Positions 19,470-29,312 of a stretch of 49,921 nt of DNA are shown in pieces (position 1 is the first letter of the stretch; the number at the start of each line of letters is the position of its first letter). The stretch lies in contig NZ_JAGUCN010000034.1 of NCBI RefSeq assembly GCF_018271975.1, forward strand, positions 1-49,921, given 5' to 3'. Both the position numbers and the translations under genes were made by a program. Origin of the DNA: Carboxylicivirga mesophila (GTDB lineage Bacteria > Bacteroidota > Bacteroidia > Bacteroidales > Marinilabiliaceae). The notes beneath the pieces are model-generated. The model searched no databases. It had not been told where the DNA came from and was given only the letters and a program-made list of their open reading frames with translations.

Positions 19470-19752
19470 AAAACGATAACTATCCATTTCAAAACCGATA
19501 GGTATCGGTTGGCGATCCGATCACTATCGGTTTGTCGATCGATCACTATCGATATTTGAGCGCTTATCATGTGGCTAATTTGCAATAGTAGCGAAAGTAA
19601 AAAGGAAGCATCATTTGTGGCTTGGAGTAAAACCTAACATGGTTTCAATCCAAACTATATTAGGTTTTCAGAATGCATGTGCGTATACAAAAAAAATCCC
19701 CGTAAGTTCAACTTACAGGGATTCTTAATTTAGTGCGGAGAGAGGGATTCGA
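19470..19752 (-). repeat. Left copy of a long direct repeat (copy A) flanking the surface-protein block
   Basis: This segment is nearly identical to 47034-47301. The best part, 19561-19738, differs from its partner at only about seven positions. Contents from left to right: a cluster of CCGAT/ATCGG palindromic motifs, a spacer, a hairpin (AAAACCTAA 19629-19637 with TTAGGTTTT 19660-19668), a minus-strand terminator, and 19 bases resembling a tRNA-Ser 3' end. Copy A has about 18 extra bases in the motif cluster. Identity stops abruptly in the T-loop sequence of the tRNA remnant. Confidence 0.9.
19689..19723 (-). terminator. Terminator hairpin inside repeat copy A
   Basis: On the minus strand AATCCC-T-GTAAGT pairs with ACTTAC-G-GGGATT around a three-base loop, followed by eight T. 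It sits just past the tRNA-like remnant, as expected for a tRNA transcript terminator. Confidence 0.8.
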
Positions 19753-19753
19753 C
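19735..19753 (-). pseudogene. tRNA-Ser 3'-end remnant (copy A)
   Basis: On the minus strand the sequence reads GTCGAATCCCTCTCTCCGC, the T-arm and acceptor 3' strand of a bacterial tRNA-Ser, with one base lost in the T-loop start and two lost in the CT run relative to copy B. No D-arm, anticodon or 5' acceptor strand is present to the right, so it is not a functional tRNA. Confidence 0.6.
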
Positions 19754-20085
19754 TAAATATGCAAAACCTGCAGTCAATCTCAATATTGTAAGATTTCATT
19801 TGGATTGTTCATCTCTGAGTTCACTAATTAATTACATACCTTCAATTTTAGGAATTAAGATATATATTATGTGTTTATTATTGTTGTTTGTATTGTGCAG
19901 ATATCCAGTGTGGTATAATTTTTTATTCAAATTATTCACCAAAAATGTGTTACGTTTTTAAGGTTGTGTAATTAATAAGTAAGGGGAATGTTATTCAGAT
20001 AGGATTCCAATATTATAAAACGTGAAACTATTGTATCTTAAATTAGTATTAGTAAGAAGAATAGATATAATTTATAACAAACCTA
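19754..20085. other. Intergenic region upstream of the surface-protein cluster
   Basis: About 330 AT-rich bases with no coding frame. No clean TAnnTTTG promoter could be identified, although the promoter of the eight-gene plus-strand cluster should lie here or just downstream. Confidence 0.5.
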
Positions 20086-21018
20086 ATGACAAAATACATC
20101 TTTAATATTATATCATTTTTGTGTTTTTCATTGTATTGTCAGGCGCAGAAAAGCATTTCCTTAGATAATATCTTTGAAAGTTTCAGACAAGGTAAGTATC
20201 CATATAGTGCAGTAAAGGAAGTGTTTAGGGAATATGAAAGCCAGGAAATTATTGATATAGCCAATAAGTATATTTCATCAGAAGATGAAAGAGACCGTCA
20301 ATTGAGCTATCGATTATTATATGACATAGTTGAATATAACAAAATTAATAAAAGCTCACAAAATGCAGTTTATCACCTTATTGAGAAAGGACTTACTGAT
20401 AAGTCATCTAAGTTAGTATCTTCAACATTGGATTACCTCGATGAATTTCCTGAAGAAGTATTTGATAACCGATGCAAGAATCGATTAGCTGGAATAATTA
20501 TGGAATATCCCAGCCATTATAAGCGTATCGTGATGCTTTCGGGTAAGCTGAAAATGGAGCAGCTTACCTCATATTATAAGAATCGTTTGAAAAGAGATTC
20601 AATCATTAATTATAGAGATAAATGGGCATTGCAGTTGACCTTAGCCAGAATGGGAGATCCATTGATGGTTAATCAATGTATTGACCAAGTAGAAGCCATT
20701 GGTATAAATGATCAGGTTATTTATAACCTGATTCCTGATTTGCTTTATATAGAAGATAAGCAGATAACTGACTACTTATTAGATGAATTGGCTGTTGAGA
20801 ATCTCAATTGTACATCTGCCGATCCTGATAATGATGTAGTCATTGACTGTGGTTATCGATTGGCAGAATATATTGCACCAGTTATACAAGGTTTTCCAAT
20901 AAGTGTGGGGGCATCGGGGGACCTTGATTGTGACAACTATGAACAAGCTTTGCTAGCTATTAGAGCTTGGATTGCAGAGAATAGAGAGAGTTATAAAGTG
21001 GTATTTGGCCCTAAATAA
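20086..21018 (+). CDS. Exported helical-repeat protein of unknown function
   Basis: 310 aa with a clear N-terminal signal peptide (MTKYIFNIISFLCFSLYCQA, then Q). The mature part is mostly alpha-helical, with pairs of amphipathic helices reminiscent of HEAT/ARM repeats (RQLSYRLLYDIVEYN, LTDKSSKLVSSTLDYLDEFP, NQCIDQVEAIGINDQVIYNL). No catalytic motif is visible. It is the first gene of the plus-strand block, 161 bases before the 1497-aa gene. I do not recognise a named family. A periplasmic or outer-membrane-associated scaffold role is only a guess from location and fold type. Confidence 0.75.
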   Translation: MTKYIFNIISFLCFSLYCQAQKSISLDNIFESFRQGKYPYSAVKEVFREYESQEIIDIANKYISSEDERDRQLSYRLLYDIVEYNKINKSSQNAVYHLIEKGLTDKSSKLVSSTLDYLDEFPEEVFDNRCKNRLAGIIMEYPSHYKRIVMLSGKLKMEQLTSYYKNRLKRDSIINYRDKWALQLTLARMGDPLMVNQCIDQVEAIGINDQVIYNLIPDLLYIEDKQITDYLLDELAVENLNCTSADPDNDVVIDCGYRLAEYIAPVIQGFPISVGASGDLDCDNYEQALLAIRAWIAENRESYKVVFGPK

Positions 21019-21130
21019 GGAAGTAAGACTATGATAGCTCTCAAGTGAGAAATGAGTTAGGGTCGAAGATGCGATTAGGTCAAGCTACAAGATAGAATTA
21101 GAATAAAGAGATATTTAAAATGAGAATTAT

Positions 21131-21156
21131 ATGGATTATGAGGGGATAATCCGCAT
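21131..21156. promoter_or_regulatory. Inverted repeat in the leader of the 1497-aa gene
   Basis: ATGGATTAT (21131-21139) and ATAATCCGCAT (21146-21156) can form a hairpin with a short GAGGGG loop, 24 bases upstream of the start codon. No T-run follows, so it is unlikely to be a terminator. A role in translation or binding is speculative. Confidence 0.25.
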
Positions 21157-21179
21157 TAACTCACACACAATCCCAACAT

Positions 21180-24100
21180 ATGAATAAGCAGTTAACTGAA
21201 AATCTAAAACGGTTTTCTTTATCTATACTATTGGCTTTTTATTTTCTGAGCTCTCTGTTTAGTAATAACTATGAGGCACAGAACGTCCGTTATTTTGATG
21301 AGTTTGAATTACCTGATGAAGCTGTTTTTATTGCCGAACAGTTTGATATGCAAGAGCCTGCAAATACTATTGAGGCTGAGCATGAATATGATTTGATTCT
21401 TGATAAGGTAATCTCTGAAGGTCGTATAACCAATCAACTAAATAAATCCGCACTTTATAGTCTACCGATAGGGATTTCAGTTGGTGGCAATGCTTCATAT
21501 ATGATTGTTATTAATGAGGCGAAAATACTGAACAACCATGCCATCTTTAATGCCTTTATGGTATTGACCAACCCTCTTGATGGTTCCAAACTACGCTTTG
21601 AAGCCAGGAACATAGCTTTTACATTTGGAAGTGGCTTATTAGATGGGTTTCAACTTGAGTTGATTGAAAAGAAAGAAGTGAAAATCATTAACGATGCTTC
21701 ACTCTGGATTAAAGAAGGTAGTTATGTTGATTGGGATTGTAACGGTTTTAATCAATTAGGTTTAAATGCTGAGTTAGAGTTAAACGAAAAACGTTTTAAG
21801 AAAGTCAATCCACAGACTGGACAGGAAGAAGGGAAAGTATCAGCTTTATTTAGTGTGACTGTATCTAGTTTTCAGGATATTTTAGTGGACTTATCACTGG
21901 CTCCTTTTAAAATGGTTGGATTTAATGAAGCCTATTTCTCATTTGAAAACCTGACATTTGACTATAGTGATGCCAGAAATTCATCTGAGTTTGCCTTACC
22001 AAGTGATTACCCGGGTGATTTTAGTGGTGAGATGACCACTCTTTGGAGAGGTATCTATGTTAATGAAGCACGTGTCTATTTATCTGGGAAGCTATCGAAT
22101 AAAAATGGGCAGGTTACATCTATATATGCTAAAAAGTTTCTGTTGGACAATTATGGCTTGACTGGCTTTATAGGTGCCACCAATGTTCTCTCATTAAAAG
22201 ATGGAGAGATGGGGAACTGGCCTTTTTCCATTAAAGAACTTGAGTTGGAGTTGTTCACTAGTGAAGTTCGTTACTTTGGACTTGAAGGACAAGTTCAAGT
22301 TCAGGGTGCAGATAAAACACTCGATTATGATGCTTTTTATGATGCAGAAGGCATTTATCACTTTGGAATTAGTGTTGGCGAAGATTTACCTTTTAATGCA
22401 TTAGCAGCTGAGGTTAATCTGCATCAGTCGTCCAGAATTGAGGTAACAGTAGATAACGGTAAGTTTTATCCGGCAGCTGAGCTGCATGGTCAAATAACTT
22501 TCGCTTGTGCCAAAGGTGGAGGTGGTAAATTATTGAATATTCCTAAGCTTGATTTTGAGGGCTTACGAATCGCGACATTAAAGCCATACTTAGATATAGA
22601 TTACCTGGGTATGGCTTCTGATGAGGATATGTCATTTAACGAATTTCCAATAACAATAACGGAAGCCTCTTTTCGGAAGACCTCAGATGCCGGTTTGTTT
22701 ACCTTCGGTGTCAAACTTAACTTGTCTCCGGCAAAAGACGATGGAATTGTTGGTGAGACAGTGTTAGGAATAAAGACTGATACATCGGGTGATAAGTGGA
22801 AGTATGATGGCTTATCAATTGATAAGATATATGTCAAAGCAAGCAAAGAGGGTGCATTTGAAATTGAGGGTACCATACTGTTTGCTAAAGGAGATCCTGT
22901 TTATGGCGATGGTTTTCGGGGTGATTTAGATGCTAAGTTTGCCAACTCTTTTGATTTGCAGGCAATCGCTGTATTTGGAAAGGTTAATGGATTTCGATAT
23001 TTCTTCGTTGATGCCTTCCTTACTTTGCCAAGTCCAGGTGTCACAGCCGGACCATTCATTATGAATGGCTTTGGTGGAGGAATGTATTACCGTATGAAGC
23101 AGAATGGCGATGGCGATCCGGGTGGCGAAATGGGCAAATCAATATCAGGCTTAACCTACTCTCCGGATAAAGATAGTCATCTGGCCATACGGGCGGCAGT
23201 GCAGGGCGGCATCGTTTATCCAAAAATCATAAGTTGTAAAGTTAATTTTCTTATACAGTTTAACCGACATGGTGGGATCAACTTGGTTTCATTTGATGGA
23301 CAAGCTGTTGTTGCCACTCCACAGTTAGAAGCAAGTGTGGGTGAAGTGAAAGCCATGTCACGCACAGTTGTTGAAGGTAAAAAGCTAAAAATACCATCAC
23401 ATGAGGTAATGAAAGCCACCATCTCAATAGTAATGGATTTCGAACATGATGTTTTCCATAGTGAAATGGAACTATTTGTAGATGCGGGACTTATCAGGGG
23501 CATAAATAAAAACAATAGTGCTGGCCGCGGAGTTATGCACATCGATCCGAATAAATGGTACTTACACCTGGGACGCCCCGATGCACCCATTGGATTGGAA
23601 CTGGTTGGTTTGGTCAAAGTGGGAGGCTATTTTATGGCTGGCCATGATATACCAGATGCGATGGTGATGCACCCGAAAGTATTGGAATATCTGAATATGG
23701 ATAATTCCGACTTCAATGGTAATCGTTCAGAGGGTGAGATTATCATGGGTAAAGGCTTGGCATTTGGAGCTAATTTTGAACTGGATACAGGAGATTTACG
23801 CTTCCTGATATTCTATGCCCGCTTTGAACTTGGAGGAGGATTTGATGTAATGTTGCTTGATTACGGCGATAAGGCCTACTGTGAAGGTCTTAGCGGTGGC
23901 GTTGGTATCAATGGATGGTATGGTAAAGGGCAAGCCTATGCTTATTTTGGAGGAAAGATTGGCATTAAAGTTAAGCTTTTCTTCAAGACACGAAAGTTTG
24001 ATATCATTAGTTTACAAACGGCAGCAGCCATCCGGTTAGAAGGACCTAACCCAACCTGGATGAAAGGCGTTGTAGGAGGGCAATATCGTATTCTTGGAGG

Positions 24101-25673
24101 ACTGATTAAAGGTAAATGTAAGTTTGAGATGAGGGTCGGTACAAAGTGTGAGCTTCGCACCATGAGTGACCTGTCTGATTTAGAGATTATCGCAGACCTG
24201 GCTCCGGCCAGTGAATCAAAAGATGTTGACATATTTACTTTACCACAGGCGGTATTTAATATGCCAATAGATAAGGTCATCCGTATTTCGGAAGATGTAA
24301 AGCTGACAAAGACTTTTAAAGTTCAATTAGCCGAATACAGTATCTATAAAGACAAACACAAGATAAGCGGTTCCTATGAACTGGATGCTGAACAAACCAC
24401 GCTAGCCTATACCCCAGACCGTATTTTCGATCCAAAATCTACTTATAAAGTGGTAGCCAAAGTTAGTTTCCAAGAGTATAAAGATGGCCAGTGGCAAGCC
24501 TATAAGGATGATTCAGGTAAGGTTTATTACGAAACTAAGGAAGCACAGTTTACTACAGGCGTATTACCCGACCGTATTCCAAGTGACTATATTCAGTACA
24601 GTTATCCAATGGACAGGCAAGTTAACTTTTACAAGAAGGAATATGGTACGGCTTATATCACCTTTAAGTCTGATCTGGAACCATTCTTTGTACCACAAGA
24701 AGGCTGGAAGCAACAGGCGCGATGGACGCCGGTTAATGGACAAGCCATTTATTCGGATATCAGTTATAGGGCCAATGATAAAACAGCTGAAGCAGTTGTG
24801 CCTGAAAGCCTGGTGAGTGGTAAAGTACATGCTTTTGAGTTAGTTAATGTTCCAATAGACAGTAACAATGCTATCAACCGAAATGTGAAAGAGACAACAA
24901 GCTCAACGGTTGATTCTAATACAGGAAGCACAACTGAGGTGACAACGCGTGAAGCTCTTGGTTCGATTAGTGAAGCTGAAGAAAAGGCCTTTTATACCAT
25001 TCCATTCCGGGTTAGTAATCACGATAGATTCCTTGATAAAGTTTCGGCTAATGAGATGAATGTTCGATTCCTTTATAATGCAAGTCCGGGAGTGGACTTA
25101 CTTGGGGCCACTTATTATGGGCCAGAATTCTTTGACCGCTATGAAATAAACGGTGATGGAGATATTCAACCATTGATACAGCGGGAAGCAGTGCTTAATG
25201 GAGCTGATTGGTACCAGACTAATATCTATCCATTGATATATGAAGGGTATCCGATTCATTCGAAAGCACTTATTGACTATCGTGATACAAACGAATATGG
25301 TGTGCCACCAGTTAAACGTATTGATATGTGGCAGGTTGGTTACAACTACCTGCTGACAGATGCAGATATTGAATCGGGGACTGTTACACAACAAGCCGAA
25401 ATGACTCATCTCATATACACTTTGCAAGAAGTGTGGTCAGCTGACTATGCCAACATCAGAAACAATATTGCCAATACCGTAAGTAATGGTTTAACACCAA
25501 CATCGCGCATGACGACCATTTTAAATAAATATCCGGCTCCGCAGGTTAGTGCAGGTAATTACCCGATTAAGTTGAGTTATGTATTGCCGGGACGAAATAC
25601 TGTAACCAGCGAGAAGGTAATAAATATGAAGAATGGATTTGAAGTGAAGCAGGTGGATTTGATTGAGGAGTGA
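21180..25673 (+). CDS. Giant exported beta-rich protein, 1497 aa
   Basis: The N-terminus has a hydrophobic export signal (LSILLAFYFLSSLF at about residues 13-26). Residues 40 to about 1000 are a long succession of short beta strands with few cysteines and many Gly/Asp turns, with no recognised catalytic motif. Residues from about 1020 to 1130 (VFNMPIDKVIRISED, then LDAEQTTLAYTPDRIF) and from about 1140 to 1250 (YIQYSYPMDRQVNFYKKEYG) look like SbsA-type Ig-like (Big_5) domains. The C-terminus VKQVDLIEE lacks a T9SS sorting domain. The beta-rich body resembles the C-terminal half of the 2085-aa TANFOR protein in style. It is probably a periplasmic or surface-exposed fibre or scaffold of the cluster. 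Function unknown. Confidence 0.85.
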   Translation: MNKQLTENLKRFSLSILLAFYFLSSLFSNNYEAQNVRYFDEFELPDEAVFIAEQFDMQEPANTIEAEHEYDLILDKVISEGRITNQLNKSALYSLPIGISVGGNASYMIVINEAKILNNHAIFNAFMVLTNPLDGSKLRFEARNIAFTFGSGLLDGFQLELIEKKEVKIINDASLWIKEGSYVDWDCNGFNQLGLNAELELNEKRFKKVNPQTGQEEGKVSALFSVTVSSFQDILVDLSLAPFKMVGFNEAYFSFENLTFDYSDARNSSEFALPSDYPGDFSGEMTTLWRGIYVNEARVYLSGKLSNKNGQVTSIYAKKFLLDNYGLTGFIGATNVLSLKDGEMGNWPFSIKELELELFTSEVRYFGLEGQVQVQGADKTLDYDAFYDAEGIYHFGISVGEDLPFNALAAEVNLHQSSRIEVTVDNGKFYPAAELHGQITFACAKGGGGKLLNIPKLDFEGLRIATLKPYLDIDYLGMASDEDMSFNEFPITITEASFRKTSDAGLFTFGVKLNLSPAKDDGIVGETVLGIKTDTSGDKWKYDGLSIDKIYVKASKEGAFEIEGTILFAKGDPVYGDGFRGDLDAKFANSFDLQAIAVFGKVNGFRYFFVDAFLTLPSPGVTAGPFIMNGFGGGMYYRMKQNGDGDPGGEMGKSISGLTYSPDKDSHLAIRAAVQGGIVYPKIISCKVNFLIQFNRHGGINLVSFDGQAVVATPQLEASVGEVKAMSRTVVEGKKLKIPSHEVMKATISIVMDFEHDVFHSEMELFVDAGLIRGINKNNSAGRGVMHIDPNKWYLHLGRPDAPIGLELVGLVKVGGYFMAGHDIPDAMVMHPKVLEYLNMDNSDFNGNRSEGEIIMGKGLAFGANFELDTGDLRFLIFYARFELGGGFDVMLLDYGDKAYCEGLSGGVGINGWYGKGQAYAYFGGKIGIKVKLFFKTRKFDIISLQTAAAIRLEGPNPTWMKGVVGGQYRILGGLIKGKCKFEMRVGTKCELRTMSDLSDLEIIADLAPASESKDVDIFTLPQAVFNMPIDKVIRISEDVKLTKTFKVQLAEYSIYKDKHKISGSYELDAEQTTLAYTPDRIFDPKSTYKVVAKVSFQEYKDGQWQAYKDDSGKVYYETKEAQFTTGVLPDRIPSDYIQYSYPMDRQVNFYKKEYGTAYITFKSDLEPFFVPQEGWKQQARWTPVNGQAIYSDISYRANDKTAEAVVPESLVSGKVHAFELVNVPIDSNNAINRNVKETTSSTVDSNTGSTTEVTTREALGSISEAEEKAFYTIPFRVSNHDRFLDKVSANEMNVRFLYNASPGVDLLGATYYGPEFFDRYEINGDGDIQPLIQREAVLNGADWYQTNIYPLIYEGYPIHSKALIDYRDTNEYGVPPVKRIDMWQVGYNYLLTDADIESGTVTQQAEMTHLIYTLQEVWSADYANIRNNIANTVSNGLTPTSRMTTILNKYPAPQVSAGNYPIKLSYVLPGRNTVTSEKVINMKNGFEVKQVDLIEE

Positions 25674-25679
25674 GAAGAT

Positions 25680-25794
25680 AGAGATGAGTAGTGAGAGGTG
25701 AGTGAAAATGGAACACAGAGGCGCAAAGGCGCGGAGCTTAATGGTTAATGAGTTGAGGAGTTGAGGAGTTGAAAAGAAAACAGATAAAAATATA
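25680..25794. repeat. Intergenic simple and dispersed repeats
   Basis: Two elements are visible. AACACAGAGGCGCAAAGGCG (from 25712) is the plus-orientation form of a dispersed (a)ccgcaaaggcgc(a/g)aag element that recurs at 37.03 and 38.7-38.9 kb. A nine-base unit GAGTTGAGG is repeated about three times at 25750-25772. Neither encodes protein. Confidence 0.7.
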
Positions 25795-27255
25795 ATGATG
25801 AAGACAAAAGGAATTTTTAGGGGTTTATTGATGGCTGCTTTGGTGGCGGTGGTTTTTAGTTGTGAGAAGGATGAAAAGAGTAATCCGACTATTAGCTGGA
25901 GCAACCCGGCGGATATCCAGTATGGGGTGGCGTTAAGTGCAGAGCAGTTAAATGCGACGGCCAGTGTAGAGGGTACTTTTTCATATATGCCTCGTATTGG
26001 GACTGTGCTGGAGGCAGGAGCTGAGCAAGAGTTGACGGTGAATTTTACGCCGGAAGATAAAGGAAGTTATAAAGAAGTAAGTGCTTCTGTTTTGATTAAT
26101 GTATTACCAGGAGAGCCGGAAATAACATGGGAGAATCCTGCAGATATCGTTTATGAAACTGCTCTGGGGGAAACTGAATTAAATGCTACTGCCAATATAG
26201 CAGGTACATTTGTTTACACACCTGAGTTAGGTACCGTATTAACGGCCGGCAATGAGCAAGAGCTTATGGTAGCGTTTACGCCTGAGGATACCGACAATTA
26301 CCAAGTAATTAGCAAAACTGTATTGATTAATGTACTCAAGCAAGATCCGGTTATCACTTGGGAGCAGCCAATGGATATGTTTTTTTACATGGGAGACCCT
26401 CAGCCATTAACTGAGAAACAATTAAATGCTACAGCCAATATGGAAGGTACAATGAATTATATCGGTATTGTAGCAGGTGCCACTGTATTACCACCCGGCA
26501 AAAAAGAATTACAGGCAGAGTTTGTACCAGCCGATGCAGATAACTACAACACCGTTACCAAGTCTGTTACTGTTCATGTATCGGAATCGGCAGGTATTGT
26601 AACCGATATTGAAGGCAATAAATACCACACGGTACAGATTGGTGAGCAGGTATGGATGGCCGAGAATTTAAGAACAACAAAGTTAAATGATGGGACGGAA
26701 ATCACTTTATATGATGGTAGTAGAAACCAAATCCCAATGTATTTATGGCCTGATTTACAAGAGGGTATCAAATACCAAGATGCGGTTGGTGCTTCTTACA
26801 ACTGGTATGTTGTTGAAACAAATAAGGTTTGTCCATCTGGGTGGCATGTTCCTTCAAGAGAGGAATGGGAAGTGATGTTCACATATTTAGTAAATAATGG
26901 ATTTGCAGTAGGCGATGGTTATTTATATAATGACCCTAACCTACCAACTGTTAGTAAAGCATTGTGTTCTTCCAATTGGAATTCTGCCAATATTGAAACA
27001 GATGGAGCACCATGTGATAAAACTGATTCTGAGTTAATTAACAAAACAGGTTTCACGGCTTTAGAAAACGGTTTCACAAGATTTAATCATGGCAAGGAAG
27101 ATGAGTTTGATAATTACTATGCTTTATGGCATAGTAGTTCAAAGAGAACATATAACAGAAGTGAGGTTATTAGAATATATGGTCGTAGTTCAGCAATTGC
27201 ATTTTATGACTACACTGAAGATCATCAGATAGCAATAAGATGTGTTAAAGATTAA
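25795..27255 (+). CDS. Lipoprotein with three MBG-like repeats and a FISUMP domain
   Basis: The signal peptide ends in VVFSCEKD, a Bacteroidota lipobox with an acidic stretch after Cys that often marks surface-exposed lipoproteins. Three tandem units of about 75 residues follow (about 34-110, 112-186, 188-262). Each has a WxxPxDI start, a QLNATAxxEGTxxY centre and a TPEDxxxY end, resembling MBG-type beta domains. Residues 267-486 form a Fibrobacter major paralogous (FISUMP) domain: MAENLRTTKLNDGTEI, NWYVVETNKVCPSGWHVPSR and the C-terminal IAIRCVKD are its hallmarks. Its stop overlaps the next start codon as TAATG, so the gene is translationally coupled to the following fibronectin protein. 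Likely a surface lipoprotein; the ligand is unknown. Confidence 0.88.
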   Translation: MMKTKGIFRGLLMAALVAVVFSCEKDEKSNPTISWSNPADIQYGVALSAEQLNATASVEGTFSYMPRIGTVLEAGAEQELTVNFTPEDKGSYKEVSASVLINVLPGEPEITWENPADIVYETALGETELNATANIAGTFVYTPELGTVLTAGNEQELMVAFTPEDTDNYQVISKTVLINVLKQDPVITWEQPMDMFFYMGDPQPLTEKQLNATANMEGTMNYIGIVAGATVLPPGKKELQAEFVPADADNYNTVTKSVTVHVSESAGIVTDIEGNKYHTVQIGEQVWMAENLRTTKLNDGTEITLYDGSRNQIPMYLWPDLQEGIKYQDAVGASYNWYVVETNKVCPSGWHVPSREEWEVMFTYLVNNGFAVGDGYLYNDPNLPTVSKALCSSNWNSANIETDGAPCDKTDSELINKTGFTALENGFTRFNHGKEDEFDNYYALWHSSSKRTYNRSEVIRIYGRSSAIAFYDYTEDHQIAIRCVKD

Positions 27256-29312
27256 TGACTGCTGTAACCAATAATCTTATGAAGTTGAGAGGATTTAAAA
27301 TAACGATTTATTTATTTATTATTTGTTGGGGTGTTACGACAGGGCTAAATGCCCAGGACAAGCTTGAGCACGAGATGCGTTTACTGGCTCGTCCTCTACC
27401 AGATAGTATTGTATTGCGTTGGGCTCCTACCAGCTACCAATTGTGGTTAAACGGCAATGAATATGGTTATCACGTTACGCGTACTACCATTATTAAAAAT
27501 GGGAAGTATATCAAGGAGAAAACCACGCGTTTAACCAAGCAACCATTAAAGCCGCGTCTGCTCGCTGAATGGGAAGCATTGGTTGATAAAAACGATTATG
27601 CAGGAGTGGCAGCCCAGGCTATTTATGGTGATGGTTTTGAGGTGGAGGCCGGTGATGGTGAAGCCAGTATGATTGATATCATCAACCGCTCTACCGAACA
27701 GGAAAACCGCTTTGGTTTTGCCTTGTTTGCGGCCGACCAGAGTCCGGAAGTGGCTCAATATTCAGGCTTGTGGTTGGCGGATAAAAATGTCAAGCCGGGC
27801 GAGAAATACCTGTATAAGGTGTTTCCGGCGCAGGTGGCTGAAGGTATGACATCCGATACTGCTGTGTTTTTTACCGGTGTGGATGAATATATGCCCCTGA
27901 GCCCTCCGGCTAATGTGAAGGCTGAAGCTGGTGACAAAATGGTCACTTTAACTTGGGATAAACAATACCAAAGTGAGTTGTACAATAGTTTTTGGGTGGA
28001 ACGTTCGTCGGATAAAGGACAAAGTTTTCGACGATTAAACGATGTGCCACTGGTTAATACTACGCCTGAAGGGTACGATGAGGCCAACTTTCATTTTTAT
28101 GTGGATTCGTTACCCGATAATGAAACAGCCTTTCTGTATCGTGTGATTGGTATTTCCCTTTTTGGCGAATTAAGCCCAGCTTCAAAAGAAGTGAGTGCCA
28201 AAGGTATTTTTATGATAAGCTCTGTCCCTAAGATGACAGCCAAGACCGGGCCACAAGGTCAAACGGTAGTGCTTAATTGGGAATTTTCCAATGATAAGCA
28301 AGAAAAGGTGGATGGGTATCGCATTTATCGCTCTGAAAAGTTTGACAGTGGGTTTAAGATATTAGCGGATAAGTTACCATTAATTAGTCAACAATACGTT
28401 GATATGCAGCCCATGTCCAATGCTTATTATCGTATTCAGGCCTTTAATCATGACTTTGATGGGCCACAGAGTATTCCGATAATGATGCAGCTGGTGGATT
28501 CCATTCCACCTAAGGTGCCAGTTGGTTTACAAGCAGAAGCCGATACCTCAGGACTGGTTCGTATCCAATGGACAGCCAATACGGAGAAAGACCTGTTTGG
28601 ATACCGTGTTTACCGTGCCAATAGCTCACGGGAGGAATTCTCACAACTGACCAGTGAAGCTATACCCGTTAATGCCTATGTAGATACCATTAACCTTAAG
28701 ACCTTGACCAAGGAGGTTTTCTACAAGGTGGTGGCTGTTGATAAGCGGCAGAATAAATCTGATTTCTCAGAGGTGCTAAAAGTAGAACGACCGGATATTG
28801 TGCCCCCTGCCTCACCAATATTTAAAAAGGCATCAGCTGATGAAAAGGGTGTTTATTTAAGTTGGGCACAAAGTGCGAGTAATGATGTGGAACAACAAAT
28901 TATCTATCGCAATGCCAAAGGTAGCCAAGCATGGACGCTGGTCGTTTCGCTTCCTACGGATAGTATTCACTATACAGATATCCCCTCTCAAACAGGTACT
29001 ATCTATCGCTATATCATCATGGCGGTTGATAAGGCCGGTAATGAATCAAAGCCCGCAAAGCCGGTGGCTGTTAAGTATAATGCCCCCATACAAAAAGATG
29101 TATGGATTACGCCTGAGGTAAAATACAATAAGCGCAAAGGATTGGTTGAGTTAAGCTGGGAGAAGCCGGAAGGTGATGTGAAGGAGTATTGGGTGTATGA
29201 GAAGAAGCAAGGTGGAAGTTGGGAGTTGAAAAAGACCAATATTAGGATATGTAAGTTGCTACTTAATATTACAAATAATGAAAGCGAATATCGTGTACTC
29301 AGTAAGAATTAA
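27255..29312 (+). CDS. Exported fibronectin type III repeat protein
   Basis: 685 aa. The signal region ends at VTTGLNAQ near residue 35; the ATG at 27255 overlaps the preceding stop, and a second in-frame ATG at 27279 gives a more compact signal peptide. An N-terminal domain of about 180 residues (SIVLRWAPTSYQLWLNGNEY) resembles that seen in partners of TANFOR proteins. About five fibronectin type III units follow (LSPPANVKAEAGDKMVTLTW, PKVPVGLQAEADTSGLVRIQ, PASPIFKKASADEKGVYLSW). The last unit is short and ends NNESEYRVLSKN just before the stop. The final 35 bases overlap the start of the 2526-aa gene in another frame, so the C-terminus may have been shortened. No sorting domain is seen. Likely a structural partner. 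Confidence 0.85.
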   Translation: MTAVTNNLMKLRGFKITIYLFIICWGVTTGLNAQDKLEHEMRLLARPLPDSIVLRWAPTSYQLWLNGNEYGYHVTRTTIIKNGKYIKEKTTRLTKQPLKPRLLAEWEALVDKNDYAGVAAQAIYGDGFEVEAGDGEASMIDIINRSTEQENRFGFALFAADQSPEVAQYSGLWLADKNVKPGEKYLYKVFPAQVAEGMTSDTAVFFTGVDEYMPLSPPANVKAEAGDKMVTLTWDKQYQSELYNSFWVERSSDKGQSFRRLNDVPLVNTTPEGYDEANFHFYVDSLPDNETAFLYRVIGISLFGELSPASKEVSAKGIFMISSVPKMTAKTGPQGQTVVLNWEFSNDKQEKVDGYRIYRSEKFDSGFKILADKLPLISQQYVDMQPMSNAYYRIQAFNHDFDGPQSIPIMMQLVDSIPPKVPVGLQAEADTSGLVRIQWTANTEKDLFGYRVYRANSSREEFSQLTSEAIPVNAYVDTINLKTLTKEVFYKVVAVDKRQNKSDFSEVLKVERPDIVPPASPIFKKASADEKGVYLSWAQSASNDVEQQIIYRNAKGSQAWTLVVSLPTDSIHYTDIPSQTGTIYRYIIMAVDKAGNESKPAKPVAVKYNAPIQKDVWITPEVKYNKRKGLVELSWEKPEGDVKEYWVYEKKQGGSWELKKTNIRICKLLLNITNNESEYRVLSKN

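Noticed and set aside
19470-19560. CRISPR-like array from the repeated GATA/ATCGG motifs
   Set aside because: Units are short palindromes of about 14 bases at irregular spacing, with no unique spacers of constant length and no cas genes.
18625-20085. Decayed coding gene in the 1.5-kb gap
   Set aside because: No frame on either strand gives a recognisable peptide pattern even allowing for shifts.
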